A stretch of DNA of 64,000 bases, from assembly GCA_910589415.1 (NCBI GenBank), contig OU342631.1, positions 11,346,001 through 11,410,000 on the forward strand. The letters run 5' to 3'. The position numbers and the translations under genes were made by a program. Below the pieces are notes generated by a model, which was not told the origin of the DNA, did not search any database, and saw only the letters and a list, made by a program, of their open reading frames with translations. This document shows, in pieces, positions 10,451 through 21,792 of this stretch. Numbering within the stretch: the stretch's first letter is position 1; each line of letters opens with the position of its first letter. This stretch comes from Malachius bipustulatus. Taxonomy: Eukaryota; Arthropoda; Insecta; Coleoptera; Melyridae.

Positions 10451-10739
10451 AAGGCCCCTTGGTGGTCTAGTCGCTTGGGGTGCACAACCTCTTCCCATCA
10501 TACTACTAAATATGCATAAATAAAGGGTTGCCGGTTAAATTTCAAGGCTATATTACTTAATTTTTGCATTTATCTGGATGTTTTCCCAATCTGATGAAAT
10601 GCTTCTCCGTCTTCCATCAGGTTAGCATTTCCAAAGGATGCAGCAGCCCCGTTGTCGAAGACGATGGTGTTGTTTGTATTGTTAACTTTGCATTTGCTTA
10701 CTGAACTGGTAAGGTCTCTTTTTCAGTTTTCTGAATGAG

Positions 10740-10847
10740 ACAATCGTGGGTGCTCCGTCAGATTCAGACCCCTATTCGCCCAGTAACTTATTCGAGTTGT
10801 CCGATTTGCAGGAGCTCAAATGCAGGCCCACGAAGAACTTTCGCTAA
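10740..10847 (+). CDS. Possible alternative last exon of Gyc76C
   Basis: An open stretch reads TIVGAPSDSDPYSPSNLFEL then SDLQELKCRPTKNFR and a stop. Used from the AG at 10738-10739 it is in phase 0 and could join the exon ending at 9825. The more canonical acceptor is CTTTTTCAG at 10718-10726, but that gives the wrong phase for this frame. The acidic, Ser/Pro-rich composition looks like real tail sequence. However, the exon at 12591-12752 has a better acceptor and also fits phase 0, so this one would be an alternative terminal exon or chance. Confidence 0.35.
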   Translation, partial: TIVGAPSDSDPYSPSNLFELSDLQELKCRPTKNFR

Positions 10848-11470
10848 CACGGAGACCTTATCGTTTCTGTTGTAACACCCTGCCCCCCCTACCCGTTCAT
10901 TTCCGCTAAAAGTTGGACTTGAGATCGTCTAGCTTTGGATGTAGAACCTAACGTTGTGTTTCGTGGTTAATTTCCTAACTACTTGGAGTATTTTTGAAAA
11001 TGGGCCGTTTTATTTATTCACAGGTTATTAATTCCTGACCTGGGTTTGATTTTCCTACTTTTCCTCCTAGCTCTATCTCGATTTCCTATACAGTGAATTT
11101 ATTTCTTTACCTTATACTTTAACGTCGGTTTATTAGTCGGGCGTTTATTTATCGGGAGTTTATTTATCGGGCGTCTTTCTTATTATGGTGCCGGCGATTA
11201 AGGCCGGTGTTTGAATCGGGGTTCTTTCTTTTGTTTTCTAGAGACAGAAATTGCCCTTATGAATCACGGATCTCTCCTTGATTCTTAGCGAAACTAAATT
11301 TGAATCTTATGAATGGAGTGAATTAGAAAATGCTTGTTGTGTCAGTGTATGAATTTCTCGCTACTTTGAATAATCCTAATATTGTTCTTTAAGAGAAAAT
11401 TCTAATTTTAGCAACGTGGGCGAAAACAGGAAGGTGCCTAATCGACTTTTATTTATCGATCAAAAGAAGG

Positions 11471-11615
11471 AGCGGCGCGATACTCTCTAAGTAGTTTCCA
11501 CCGTCAGGATGTAGAAAAGAATCGGTGCGATACTCTCTAAGTAGTTTCTACCGGCAGGATGCGGAAAATAATCGGCGCGATACTCTCTAAGTAGTTTCCA
11601 CCGGTAGGATAGAGG
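11471..11615. repeat. Tandem 50-bp repeat, three copies
   Basis: Three copies of GCGATACTCTCTAAGTAGTT followed by TC(C/T)ACCG(G/T)(C/T)AGGAT, starting at 11477, 11527 and 11577, exact 50-bp spacing. It lies in a GC-richer part of the last Gyc76C intron, near GGGCGTTTATTTATCGGG repeats at 11138-11175. Confidence 0.85.
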
Positions 11616-12590
11616 AGGAGATGGACAGCCTAGCAGCGATTGAAGTCGAAGCAAGACTGTCTAACCCTTTTCATCCGATGCGTGCTTTTATAGCCAGATT
11701 TCGACCAGGCTCTATTGTTTCTTTGCGCACGAACGTTCTGGCGGCTGCTTTCTAACACGGCCTGCCCGCGTGATTCTTTAAGTAATACAATGCAGCGGGG
11801 ATTTTCCGTTGGTGTTGATGTTCTTGCTTGCCTCTTTTGCCTGCATTTAAGAAGGCGAGCGGCTGAGATTCCTGATCTATTATACCTACTCAGGCCGACT
11901 ATCCCGTGGATATGAATGAGAGAAGAAAAAAATTGTAATAATTATACGTACCTAGGGCTGGTTTATCTCACTGTTCCAACGGGGTAATGGGTGATATCAG
12001 TAGAAGTTCATTTTATTATAAATTTATTCATTTGCCAAAATCTACCACGATTCTGTTTCCCGACAGGAATTATTGATAGATTTGTATAGATTGGAGTTTG
12101 GTACTTTATTTATTCCATGCTAATTAGATGTAGAACAGTAAATTGACAAATAAATTCTTATAAAAATGCCAACCTAAACGTGGGTTGAAACATCCTTTTG
12201 TGGCAAAAAACTTGATGCCTCATTTGCATAAAACCCAATTAAGGAACCCTATCCTCCCATCTTCTACTGTTGTTGTTATTGTGTCATTTTTGCGTAGAGA
12301 ATTATTGTGTCGTTATAGAGTTGTATAACATGGGAGATTTTCTTTAGAGATTTTTGAGGCAAAAAAACACCCCCAGACAGGATTTGGTAACGGTCATTCT
12401 CGTATATCTTCGAGTTTGTCGTTCTCACGAAAAAAATAATAGAAACAAAAATATCTCCATTAAATTCTGTGTGAAAAATCTGATGGAGGATTCTTTTATT
12501 TCTCTTTATATACGTTCAAAATTGGGGGTAGTTTTTTCACTTATTGCTTTAATTGTTTTTATAGGATTTTAATAAAAAAATTGGTTTCAG

Positions 12591-12752
12591 TTCCAGAACC
12601 CCAGACTGTGCAAGCAGAACTCAGCAGGCGCGGCAGATCTTGAGAAAATTGAAGAGATTCCAATAAGGATGCCGACCACCTCTCCTACGACAGAGACGAC
12701 AAGTCCCATGCAGTGCTCTCTCTCTATTTCCGCCGACTCTTTAATGCACTAA
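12591..12752 (+). CDS. Gyc76C: Gyc76C-type guanylate cyclase, last exon
   Basis: A strong acceptor (TTGGTTTCAG, 12581-12590) opens a 54-codon frame in phase 0, matching the phase-0 donor at 9825, and runs to a TAA at 12750-12752. It encodes FQNPRLCKQNSAGAADLEKI, EEIPIRMPTTSPTTETTSP and MQCSLSISADSLMH. The Ser/Thr-rich character continues the tail of the preceding exons. A polyadenylation hexamer AATAAA lies at 12892-12897. Together with the exons at 6380, 8988 and 9505 this gives 289 C-terminal residues of the protein in the window. Confidence 0.72.
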   Translation, partial: FQNPRLCKQNSAGAADLEKIEEIPIRMPTTSPTTETTSPMQCSLSISADSLMH

Positions 12753-14580
12753 GGAGCACCGCAGAAAAATGAGTTCAATTTACAAGAAAAAAAAATCTTC
12801 ACGGGATGTGTTTTGTTGTCTAGATAACCTTGGAAATAGGCCCGAGAACGTAGCTCCCGCGCATATAGAATACTTACCAACAAAGTAAATCAATAAAAAA
12901 ACACGACTATTTGTTGCAGAAGCATTTATTTGTCTTTAGATTTAGAAATCTGTCAAATTTTACCACTTCCTGTTCGATAGAACTTAGCTCGATGTCAGCA
13001 AATGTTTAAGAGATATTTCAGAAGAAAAAAAAACGTTAGACAAATCCAAACTTATTGGAGTACCAAAATATCTCATTTGTTTTAGGGATAGTTAACCTTA
13101 AAATAGCACCCAATCTCGTGGATTTAGAATATTTAAGGAATCTTCTATTCATATCATTGAAATAAAAGTACCTACCTAATAATACTTAAATGATAAAACA
13201 TAATATAAGTTTCCATGGCAACCGTTTCCCAAACGCTTGGGCCATTTTAACTTAAATGTTTGATAAAAAAAAATTGAAAAAAAATTATACGAACCTGAAA
13301 AATATATTGACAATAAAAAATTTAATGACTGGGAATCAACAAGTAGGTACCTAAGTACTGAAAAATATTAAATAACACATTCGAAGGTACCAATTCTTTC
13401 ACTGAATGTTTCTAAATAAATAAATAAGGTGTGTTTTGTGGTAGGAGATTACCTATCCCCTATCCTTTTAATAATTCAAATTTTATCATACCAATAATAA
13501 TAATGATGCCACACGATGAATGGTTATTTAAATGTGACTTTTCTTTCTAGTTTGTATGTCATTCATTACCTATAAGTGTGTTGTTAATAATCTTTAGCAG
13601 TCATTAATAATTGGAAATGGCGAAGAGTCCCCGAAGAACTGTGAACCTGGTAGACAATCCTATATTATGTCTTCGACTATTCGAATTGCAGACTTGAAAC
13701 TTTAATGTTGGTATATTAAAATATATAAGTGTTGTTAAAATTACAATTAAATAAATTTTATCAACATTTTTTCTATGACTTCTCCCATGGTTTCTTCTGT
13801 AAATAAAAATTTTGGTTTTATGTGGAACTTTTTATTATATCACAATTATTATTGTATTTCCTATCTAAGATCCTTTCCCAAACCTTATAGTATATTCCAG
13901 CGTTGAGTTTGGAAAATAAAACAAAATAAAACTTATAGAAGCTAACAAGTCGCAGTGCACACCTACAGAAGGCCTCCCACTACAATCTACACTTACCTCT
14001 GTGTTAGCTGGTACCTGTTCTCATCGACGCAGAGGGTCACAAATAATTAATTTTCTGGGTACTTCGATTCACTTATAACTGTTGGTATTAAAGATGAACT
14101 TATTCAAGCAAATAAAATAATTTAATTCGTCAGTCTACAGAACAAACCTTTTCTCTCCTTCCTCTAACACCGATCTGACAGGTCCTCGAGTATTAGCCGA
14201 CTATTTACCTAAACAAAATTCTCTAGCGTATCTGAATTTATTGGCCTTATCAGCTCGAATTACAACTCTTACACCAACTAGCAACATCTACGGATGTACC
14301 GGCCAGATGCTTTCGCCCGTATCGTCTCTAGTCGTTTAAGCGTAGGGAAAGGACCATCCGGTAAAAGTTCACTTCATAAATTCCAGCAATAACGCTGGAA
14401 TAGGGTAATAATTTTATTACCCTCGACTTGAATATGTTTCGAATCTAGATTTACGAAATGAAATTTAAAAAGAAGGATTTGAATTAATAATTAACGGGGA
14501 AACGAACGTTACATTCTCTGAGCAAGAGTCTTTCGAAACCTCCTGCCCATGTACAGATTACATCTCAACTGGCACAAATT
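12753..14580. other. 3' UTR then intergenic AT-rich DNA
   Basis: The first 150 bases are probable 3' UTR of Gyc76C, with AATAAA at 12892. The remainder is AT-rich with short microsatellite runs (ATAATAATAATG near 13492) and TAGGTACCTA motifs. I see no gene and no structured repeat. Confidence 0.45.
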
Positions 14581-14699
14581 AAGACTCAATTCAACTGTAT
14601 AATATGAAAGTAACGCAAGCATACGAAAACCTAGAGAAAGAAAGGTCGGCATACAGAAAATATCCGAAAACAGAAGCCACTGTAGTCAACCGCAATATG

Positions 14700-16440
14700 G
14701 TCCGTACAAAATAGACAGCCAGTATTCGCCGCACGCTAAGTGCTACAGGTGTGGCCAAAAAGGACACTACAGAGCAACTTTCTCCAACAAAGCAAAACGA
14801 TGTTGCTCCAGATGCAGCAAGGAAGGCCTCCTTTCGGTCCAATGCTTTCTAAAGTCCCAGGGAAACGAATAGAGGGCCCAGGATCCACACAGCCTATCAC
14901 CACAACAACAACCAGAAGTATTAACGATGTATCACCTAAATAAGAACCACCCCAGACCGTTCGTGCAGCTAGTAATAGGAAACAAGTGTTTCAAAGCGCT
15001 TCTAGACAGAGGAACCACCAAGCACCAAGCACTACTATGTCAGAGCAGTAGCAAAACTGTGTTACCGTAAAAGGCGTGATCAGCTCAACACAGTAAGATT
15101 GGCGAACGGGATGAAGCAGTATCCAGAGCAAATTTACAGTGCCGTGCAACATTGGCAAAAGGAATTCTATAGAGGAATTAATGATAATGCCCGAGCTTGA
15201 GAAGGAAGTAATCATCGTGGTTAACTACATGAAATAACACATGATGTCGATCAGCTTCAACCCATTACCTGAGCACCGACCGCAAAGCTCACGTGCGCAG
15301 AAATGCAATGCCGCACACCGCAGCCGGACATCCGGGAAATCGTGCAAGCCAAACTATTCGACAAATATCCCCCAACGAGCTTACGATAGAGCACACGATT
15401 GTCCTATAGAGAAGGAATGTAGATAGATAAAGCAGCCATGCAGGCAATAGAATCCCGTGATGCTGGGAATAATCGGTGAAGAAAGAAAGGCATCATCGAG
15501 CATTTGAATAGTCCGTAGTAGAGTTCACCGGTCGTCCTAGTAAAAAAACCTGATACTTTCCAAGTCCCGCTACCCAAAGAAAGCAGAGCTACGACAGTCT
15601 TCATCGTACCAGGGAAAGGCATTTTCAGTTCCAAATGGGTTTCAGCGCCTGCTAGATAAGATCGTCATCACGATCGTATCACTGTTGCCGGTGTTATGTT
15701 GACTTGCTGTGCGTTTTTAATTTTTACTTGTTTGTCTTTGTGTTTGTTTTTATTATTTCTGTAATATAGCTGTTGTACTAAGCAATGACTGTTGTAATTC
15801 AAGTACAATAAAGAAATTTGTATTGTCACACCCCAGAAATAGACTTAGCATTTACCTACTTAGACGACATGATGGTAATCTCTTGGACGTACGATGGGCA
15901 TGTCGAAAACCTCAGAGGAATCTTCCGAAGATTGCGGCAAGCAAACCTCAATCTGAACCCAGATTAATGCAAGTTTGGCAGCCAGAATTAGAACACCTGC
16001 GACATATGTACCTACAGTCAGAGAGGGAGGCATTAAAACCGCTAAGCATCAGACATCACAGAATTGGCAGAACAGGAAACCCGAAACCCGACGGTTCCTA
16101 GAGATAACATCTTGGTACAGACGCTTCATTCATTTAAAGCGCCCCACTTCAATCAACTACTTACAAAGAATAAAAGATGGACATGGACGGAAAACCCGAA
16201 ACAAGTATACCAAGGCTTACTAGGAAACAACGCTTACCTTGGCGCCAGTCCTGTACTGTCCAGTCTTTTCTCAAACGTCCTGTCCAGTCAAACGACTAGG
16301 AGCAGCGCTGACCGAGAAAATAAATGGACAGGAAAAAGTAATCGCGTACGCATATAAAGCCTCACACCTGCAAATTCAAGGTACTAGGTACCAAAAAAGA
16401 GTGCCTAGCTATATGGTATCCAAAAGATGAGACCATGAAC
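14700..16440 (+). mobile_element. Degenerate Ty3/gypsy-type LTR retrotransposon body
   Basis: Fragments appear in gag-pol order but with stops and frameshifts. A CCHC knuckle lies at about 14737-14790 (CYRCGQKGHYRA) with a second Cys-rich piece behind it. Between 15640 and 16430 several frames hold RT and RNase H motifs: LLDKIV, FTYLDDMMVISW (the YxDD box of RT), LRQANLNLNPD, ITSWYRRFI, NKRWTWTENPKQVYQGL and ALTEKINGQEKVIAYAY. The order and motifs fit Ty3/gypsy RT then RNase H. No LTRs, protease or integrase are recognised, and the copy cannot be functional. Confidence 0.85.
15668..15824. mobile_element. Insertion splitting the gypsy RT, possible GTCA target duplication
   Basis: RT homology stops after LLDKIV and resumes at TPEIDLAFTYLDDMM about 157 bp later. 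The intervening DNA is unrelated T-rich sequence ending in CAATAAAGAAATTTGTATT. GTCA occurs on both sides (15669-15672 region and 15825-15828), consistent with a short target-site duplication. The family is unknown; it could be the 3' end of a retroposon because an AATAAA is near the right end. Confidence 0.5.
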
Positions 16441-17112
16441 CGAAGGGTGGCTGGCGAGAGGGGGGCTGGAGTTACAGCAACGCTTCTTCCAAGTCAAGTA
16501 CCGCAAAGTGAGCTAAACAAAAATAAAGTAGAAGATTCAAACACATAAAGCAATACGTCAGAAACAGAGACAAATGTCAAAAATATAAACACTCACAGAT
16601 GGTGCCAGCAGAGAAGACCGCCTCCTGTTATCCAACCGCTAGCCTATTGAAACCAAAACGCGTCCAAGTCCAAATTTTCTAAAGCAGTGACCACAAAAAT
16701 AGGTTTACTTGCTTTATCGGTCTTACCATCTTCAATTGAGAAGATTAAGGGACCAATGATGGCATCATCCACTCCAAAAGCCATACCAAAGAGTCACTCT
16801 TTCCGTATGCATTCGCTTATCTACCACTAGATGTGGATTCCCCAAATTTTAAGTTTAAATTTGAAGGTATTTTATCTTATACGAGAAGATACTGCCAAAA
16901 ACTCCCACCACTCAAAAAAAAAATCTCAAATATAAATTCCTTGGTTCAGTAATTTTCAACTCAACATTTTGAAAGCAATATTGACTTAAATCCCAGATAC
17001 TCTCCATAACTGGAATGATACAGGAAAAATACTAGAAAGGCTTCTAAAAAGAACACTGTTAAAGTTATTGAGAGCTGTTTTATTAATATTTCCTTACAGG
17101 TAGGTAGTTAAT
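16441..17112. other. Intergenic; probable remaining gypsy debris and Hr83 3' flank
   Basis: The first part may continue the broken gypsy element, but no motif is clear. The 16860-17112 stretch would hold the 3' UTR of the minus-strand Hr83 gene. No gene seen. Confidence 0.4.
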
Positions 17113-17726
17113 TCAAATAATAGTGACAATAACCGTCTCGATCGGAATAGGTCCAATAACCGGCTTGAACAGGCATGACTGCAAAACTTCCGTAGATGGC
17201 GAAAACAGAACAGGTAACGCTACCAACATTTGCATCAACCTTTCCGCTCCGTTCTTCAATATCAGCCCGTTCAAAGTCCTCTCAGCAATACTCTTCGCGA
17301 TAACAGCCTGCCCGTGATCATCCAGCAAGTCACTTCTGCATAAAACCAGAGTAGTCAACAGCTCAAAATCAACGCCATCCAATCTCAGTTCCCTGATCAC
17401 CTCCAGAGAGCCTTGTACGTTGTCCATAAGTTTCACTGTTCCACTGGGCCAGTACGCTGACCTCAGGATGAACAACGGAGCCCACAAGAACCCGAGTAAC
17501 CTGTTCTGAGACTCCACGTTTAAAAGAGCGAATCCCGAGTTGGAACGTGCCTGCTTTATCGAGATGAGGAATATCTGGGCTGCCAGTTCGTATGCTGAAG
17601 TGGTGCTCATTATTGCCGGGTAGATGGATATTGATGCTCTTTGAGAAGGTTGGGATGTTGAGGGGTGTTTTTGAGCTCGAAGGGGGTGCTGTCGTCGTTT
17701 TCTTGGTCCTCGTTCTTCTTGGACGG
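17113..17726 (-). CDS. Hr83: Hr83 (NR2E5) nuclear receptor, exon 4: end of DBD extension and ligand-binding domain
   Basis: Hr83 is an orphan NR2E-group nuclear receptor related to Tailless and PNR; it acts in the nucleus as a transcription regulator with no known ligand. The exon opens after an acceptor (TTCCAG) and the split Ala codon gives AAVQEERGPRKRR, the T/A-box extension typical of NR2E proteins. A short basic and Ser-rich hinge follows, then a compact LBD with ELAAQIFLISIKQARSN, LLGFLWAPLFILRSAYWPSG (helix 3-5 signature region), LRLDGVDFELLTTLVLCRSD and GLILKNGAERLMQMLVALPV, ending IPIETVIVTII and a stop. The frame runs on into the 69-bp intron upstream, which is open by chance. The last helix lacks the acidic residue of the usual AF-2 motif. 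The protein totals 292 aa, close to the length I recall for Drosophila Hr83. Confidence 0.92.
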
Positions 17727-17795
17727 CTGGAATTTGGAAAGTTTTAATGGAATATTTTGTGAAAACGGCGCGGGTGCATTTTAATTTGTACCTAC

Positions 17796-17891
17796 CTGCA
17801 ACATTCATTTGCACTGCAAAACAACGCTGTAGTCTGCAGTATGGACACCAGTTTCGTCTTGCCTTGTCTATTATACATTTACCATCTCCAG
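17796..17891 (-). CDS. Hr83: Hr83 exon 3: second zinc finger
   Basis: Bounded by acceptor TTACAG and donor GCAG/GTAGGT. It encodes GDGKCIIDKARRNWCPYC then RLQRCFAVQMNVA, the second nuclear-receptor zinc module, with Cys at protein positions 62, 72 and 75 (the first Cys, 55, is on exon 2). CIIDKARRNWC and RLQRCFAV are diagnostic of the PNR/Hr83 side of NR2E rather than Tailless or Dissatisfaction, which read HRNQCRACRLKKC. Six residues separate the first two Cys, as in PNR-type receptors. Both junction codons are phase 1, matching the neighbouring exons. A 69-bp intron (17727-17795) separates it from exon 4. Confidence 0.93.
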
Positions 17892-18255
17892 CTGTAATAA
17901 AGGACTTTATTACCAAATTACCTTTTTTGATTGTCAAAGATGTGCACAAAAATACCTGGAGTATTAATTTTAACGTACTTTTAATCTAAAATAGAATTTA
18001 TATACATATAGAATCAGTTTTTATATTTTTTCCTTAAATGCAAAGAACTCAAAAATGTAGAAAATTTGGCTTTTTTTCCCGGACGGGTTGTCCCGGAATA
18101 AGTGTTCAAAATTTCCAGGCATGATAGGGGACATAAAACCAATGTTTTATATAAACATGTGTCCTAACTCCTAAAATATCTGGTTTTCAAGATACAGGGT
18201 GTTAAAGTTATTAAAGTTTGAACAAAAAATTGAAAAAAAAAAGATTTACCAAAGA

Positions 18256-19370
18256 AAGATCATTTTACCGATTTTGATGAAATTTGGTAGTGTTGTTCGT
18301 TGTGTTGTGATAAGACGCAAAGTTAGCACTAACTAGATGATGACTTCTAGTTGATGCAATTGACGAGTTGATGAGTTGAGAAATTTCATATTTTTTTCTG
18401 ATTAAACAGCTAAAAATGAAACTTTTTTGTCTCTTGATATTTTTTCGTTTTTTACTTCGTTTTTGTTGAAAAAAATTAAATCTGCCTCAGTGCATATCAA
18501 AAAATTTATCAAATAAAATCATTAAAATCAAAACAATTTTTCGACATACATTGAAGCGGCTTTTTTTTTCTCAAAAACAAAGTAAAAACCAAAAAAAAAT
18601 TAAGAAACAAAAAATTTGTATTTTTTGCTGCTTAATCAGAAAAAAATATAAAATTTCTAAACAAGTGGCGTATAATTTTTTCAATATTATTCGTGAGGCT
18701 GTCGCCCAAGACACGGGACGCCGCTGAAACTCATAATTACCATCTATACATCGAAATCAAGATACAGTATAGTGAAAAAAATACATTTCTGCGTATGAGA
18801 GGTTAATTACATTGGCCAGCATTATTAGTCTGTATGAACTAAATAGAAATATTATCAAAAAATTAAGGTTTTTATTATTTATTTTTTCAATTATTATTAA
18901 CGACAAACTCAAAACCAAAAATCCGTTTGTTAAAAGGAGGTGGGGTTCGGAAGTTATGCGAAAATTTTTGAACCATTTCTTGATTTTTACGTTTTCGACA
19001 CTACTGGAAATATTTATTAAACTTTTGGTCTGTCACCTAAAGGCGGGTAGACGTATACGTACCTACGCCTGAAACGCGAATGTCTTAAATATATTGTTTA
19101 CCATTAGATCAATGAAGACAGAAAATGAAAAATTATAGTGAATGATCATGAAAAACCTTATCTGTGTTGTCAAGGCCGAGGCATTTCGTTTTTTTTGTTC
19201 CTAGTTCGAACCTTCATTCCATAATTACAGATAGTGTCAAGTTTGTTCAAATTTTAGTAAATTTTTGTAATTTTTCAGGCATTTGCAAAATTTGCCGCTC
19301 CGTTTAGGGTCTTATCACAACGAACAAACCTGCCAAATCCCACCAAAATTAACAAAAAACGATTTTTTCT
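18256..19370. repeat. Nested inverted repeats in Hr83 intron
   Basis: Outer arms: ACCGATTTTGATGAAATTTGG then TTGTTCGTTGTGTTGTGATAAGAC (about 18267-18316) against GTCTTATCACAACGAACAAAC and CCAAATCCCACCAAAATT (about 19308-19350). Inner arms: 18382-18480, with TTTTTTCTGATTAAACAGC, against 18560-18665, with GCTGCTTAATCAGAAAAAAA. A CAGGGTGTTAAAG edge lies at 18195. This is one of the foldback families whose ends read ACAGGGTGT. Confidence 0.6.
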
Positions 19371-19738
19371 TAGCTATCGTATAGTGCACTCTCATACTGC
19401 ATCTCAAAAAGTAAGCTTTTTCGGATGTATGTTTATAAAAAAATCTATTGTTGTTACCTATCACGTCTGAACATTGTGAATAGTTATTCTGGGATACCTG
19501 TATAATCATCTACTAATTGAAAAATTGAAAAAAATCTTTATTTAGGTACATTTTTGGTTAAAATAAAAAATCCTCCCCCCCCCAAATATTAAAATTTTGC
19601 AGTTTTTACAATAGGTAGCGATTTTTTAGCTTTTATAAGCTTTTTGAAGCTTTCTTTATTATACGATATTTTGTGAAGTAGGTATAATTAAAATCCAATG
19701 TGGCAGTCATAACCGAATAATTTCGATTTTAATTATTA

Positions 19739-20249
19739 CAGTCTTTTTTCTATTGGTTTTCCTCTTTTGTCAATTGCTTTTCCTTATTTGTCAAATGAGA
19801 TTCCTTTTCAAATGCTTTTCCAATGTTTATTATAATGTCACTGTGCGTAAATGGGAAAAGAAATTGACACAAAGTGAAACTGATTTGACATAAAAGGAAA
19901 TTGATTGATAAATCAATGACTACAATCGTTGATAGACTGGACCGGTTGCACAAACGTAAATTAAGCATTTTGAGATAATTACTGATTTTAAAATGCCCTG
20001 TATTTTGAGAATATTGGTCTACTATTGCTGAAAATAAGTTTTACTCCCTTTAAGAAGAGTTAATTACTGATAAAAAATTAAAAATCATTAAATATATTCA
20101 CTATATTTTTAAAATTTACAATTTAAAATCAGTAATTATCTCAAAATTTTTAATTTGTGTTTGTGCAACCGGCCCAGAGAAATAAGAAAACCATTTGACA
20201 AATAAGAAAAAGCAATTGACAAAAGAGGAAAACCAAAAGCAAAAGACTG
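19739..20249. mobile_element. MITE with about 60-bp inverted repeats, TA-flanked, interrupted by another MITE
   Basis: The left end CAGTCTTTTTTCTATTGG then TTTTCCTCTTTTGTCAATTGC is mirrored on the right by GCAATTGACAAAAGAGGAAA then ACCAAAAGCAAAAGACTG. Both sides are flanked by TA (19737-19738, 20250-20251), the signature of Tc1/mariner-type insertion. The family-B MITE at 19939-20175 sits inside it, so this element is older. Confidence 0.75.
19939..20175. mobile_element. MITE (family B, copy 1)
   Basis: 237 bp. Long inverted repeats: GGACCGGTTGCACAAACG, then TTTTGAGATAATTACTGATTTTAAAA, mirrored by TTTAAAATCAGTAATTATCTC and GTTTGTGCAACCGGCCC. Other copies are at 25328-25564 (237 bp) and 57594-57831 (238 bp). 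Confidence 0.85.
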
Positions 20250-20384
20250 TATTTTATAAAAACGTCACTTCATCAGTTTTAAATCTGCTAAAAACTTTAA
20301 ATATCACGTTAATTAAGTAATACATCGTTAAAACTAAGCCTAAATTTAAAGCAAGATACTCTAATTAATTAAAAAAAACCAACT

Positions 20385-21190
20385 AGTAATCGCAAAAGCC
20401 CGAAAATGTCCCAAATCGAGCCCAAGAGAGCGTCAAAAATCGAAAATTACGACAAAAAATTCATATACTTGAAACAGTGGCCCCAATTAAAAAACGGACT
20501 TTGTTTTCAGATTCGCGGTGATTAAAAGTATTAGGGGTCAGGATTTCGTTCAAAAACCACATCAAAAAAAAAAAAAAAAAATTCAAAGGGTTTTTTTTAC
20601 CTAGATTTTTTTCAAAAAAAAACATTTTTCGAAAGCGAGCTGATGATTTTTTCTAGTATTCCTTGGAACGCTGATTCAGAATATATAAGGTGTTAGGGGT
20701 CGCCGAAGCCCTGAAGTGTCCCAAATCGATCCCCAAAACGAGTCAAAAATCGAAATTACGAATTTTAAAAATTCATATCCCTGATAAACGATGGCTCCAC
20801 TTGAAAAACGGACTTTGTTTTCATATTCGCCGTGGCTCAAAGTATTAGAAGCCAGGATTTCGTTCAAAAACAACGTCCGAAGTAAAAGAAATATTTTAAA
20901 GAGGGGACCCTTTGTTAATTTTTTTTCCAAAAAAAGCATTTTTCGAAAACGAGCTGATGATTTTTTCTAGTAAGTAGTCCTTGGAACGCTAATTCAAAAT
21001 ATATAAGGTATTAGGGGTCGCCGAAGCCCGGAAGTGTCCCAAATCGATGCCCAAAGAGGGTCAAAAATCGAAAATTACGACATTAAAAAATTCATATCCC
21101 AGGAAACCGTGGCTCCAATTGCGTTTATTAGAGTCCAATTTAAAGTTTTAGAGGCCAGGATTTCGTTAAGAAACCACGTATCCAAACTAA
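20385..21190. repeat. Tandem repeat, about 312-317-bp unit, 2.6 copies
   Basis: GCCC(C/G)GAAGTGTCCCAAATCGA-type starts occur at about 20397, 20709 and 21026. Each unit continues with GTCAAAAATCGAAAATTACGA, AAACGGACTTTGTTTTCA, and CCAGGATTTCGTTCAAAAACCA, ending with CTTGGAACGCTGATTCA. Copies are diverged. It lies in Hr83 intron 2. Confidence 0.8.
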
Positions 21191-21792
21191 AAAAATGATA
21201 ATTCAAATTTTGATAATAATCTCGCTTATATACCGCAAAAATTCAATAAAACTCTCCACCGTTTAGCGTAATCGAAAACAGTTGCGCTACCCTGTCGCTT
21301 GAATTTATATACAACCTCCCGAAACTTTCCCCGTGGTGGTGGGAGGTATTTAACGAAAAAAAAATTTGGGCAACGGTTTTTTTTAGGTACAAAAGGTTTT
21401 GTTAACTTCACAAGGGAGTGAAAATCGGAAATAACTACAGGTGGTTAAAAACGTTTAATCCCCTGGAGAAAATATTTTCCCCAGAAAAGTTGCCCCGAAT
21501 TCAATAACAGAGCACATAGAGTGAGGGAGTTGCGGTCCGGCGGGTGGTTGATTGAAACTGAAAGTGGTAAAATCTTTTCTCGCGGTTTTGAACAAAGGTA
21601 GGCAGCACGGGGGAGGGGAGGGGATAATTCTGGGGCTGGTAAATGGTTTATTACCTCATGGGAGCTTATTGCAATTTTACCATTTATCATTATTATACTA
21701 TGTGAAAGAATTTTCAAACTAAAACTCTTCACGTAGTTTCTTTGGGGTGAAAGTGATGGATGAAAATTCAAAAATTAAAATTTTATACTCAC

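Noticed and set aside
10620..10709. Open segment between AG and GTAAGG (LAFPKDAAAPLSK...)
   Set aside because: Phase does not match the Gyc76C exons before or after it, and the peptide is hydrophobic and unlike the rest of the tail.
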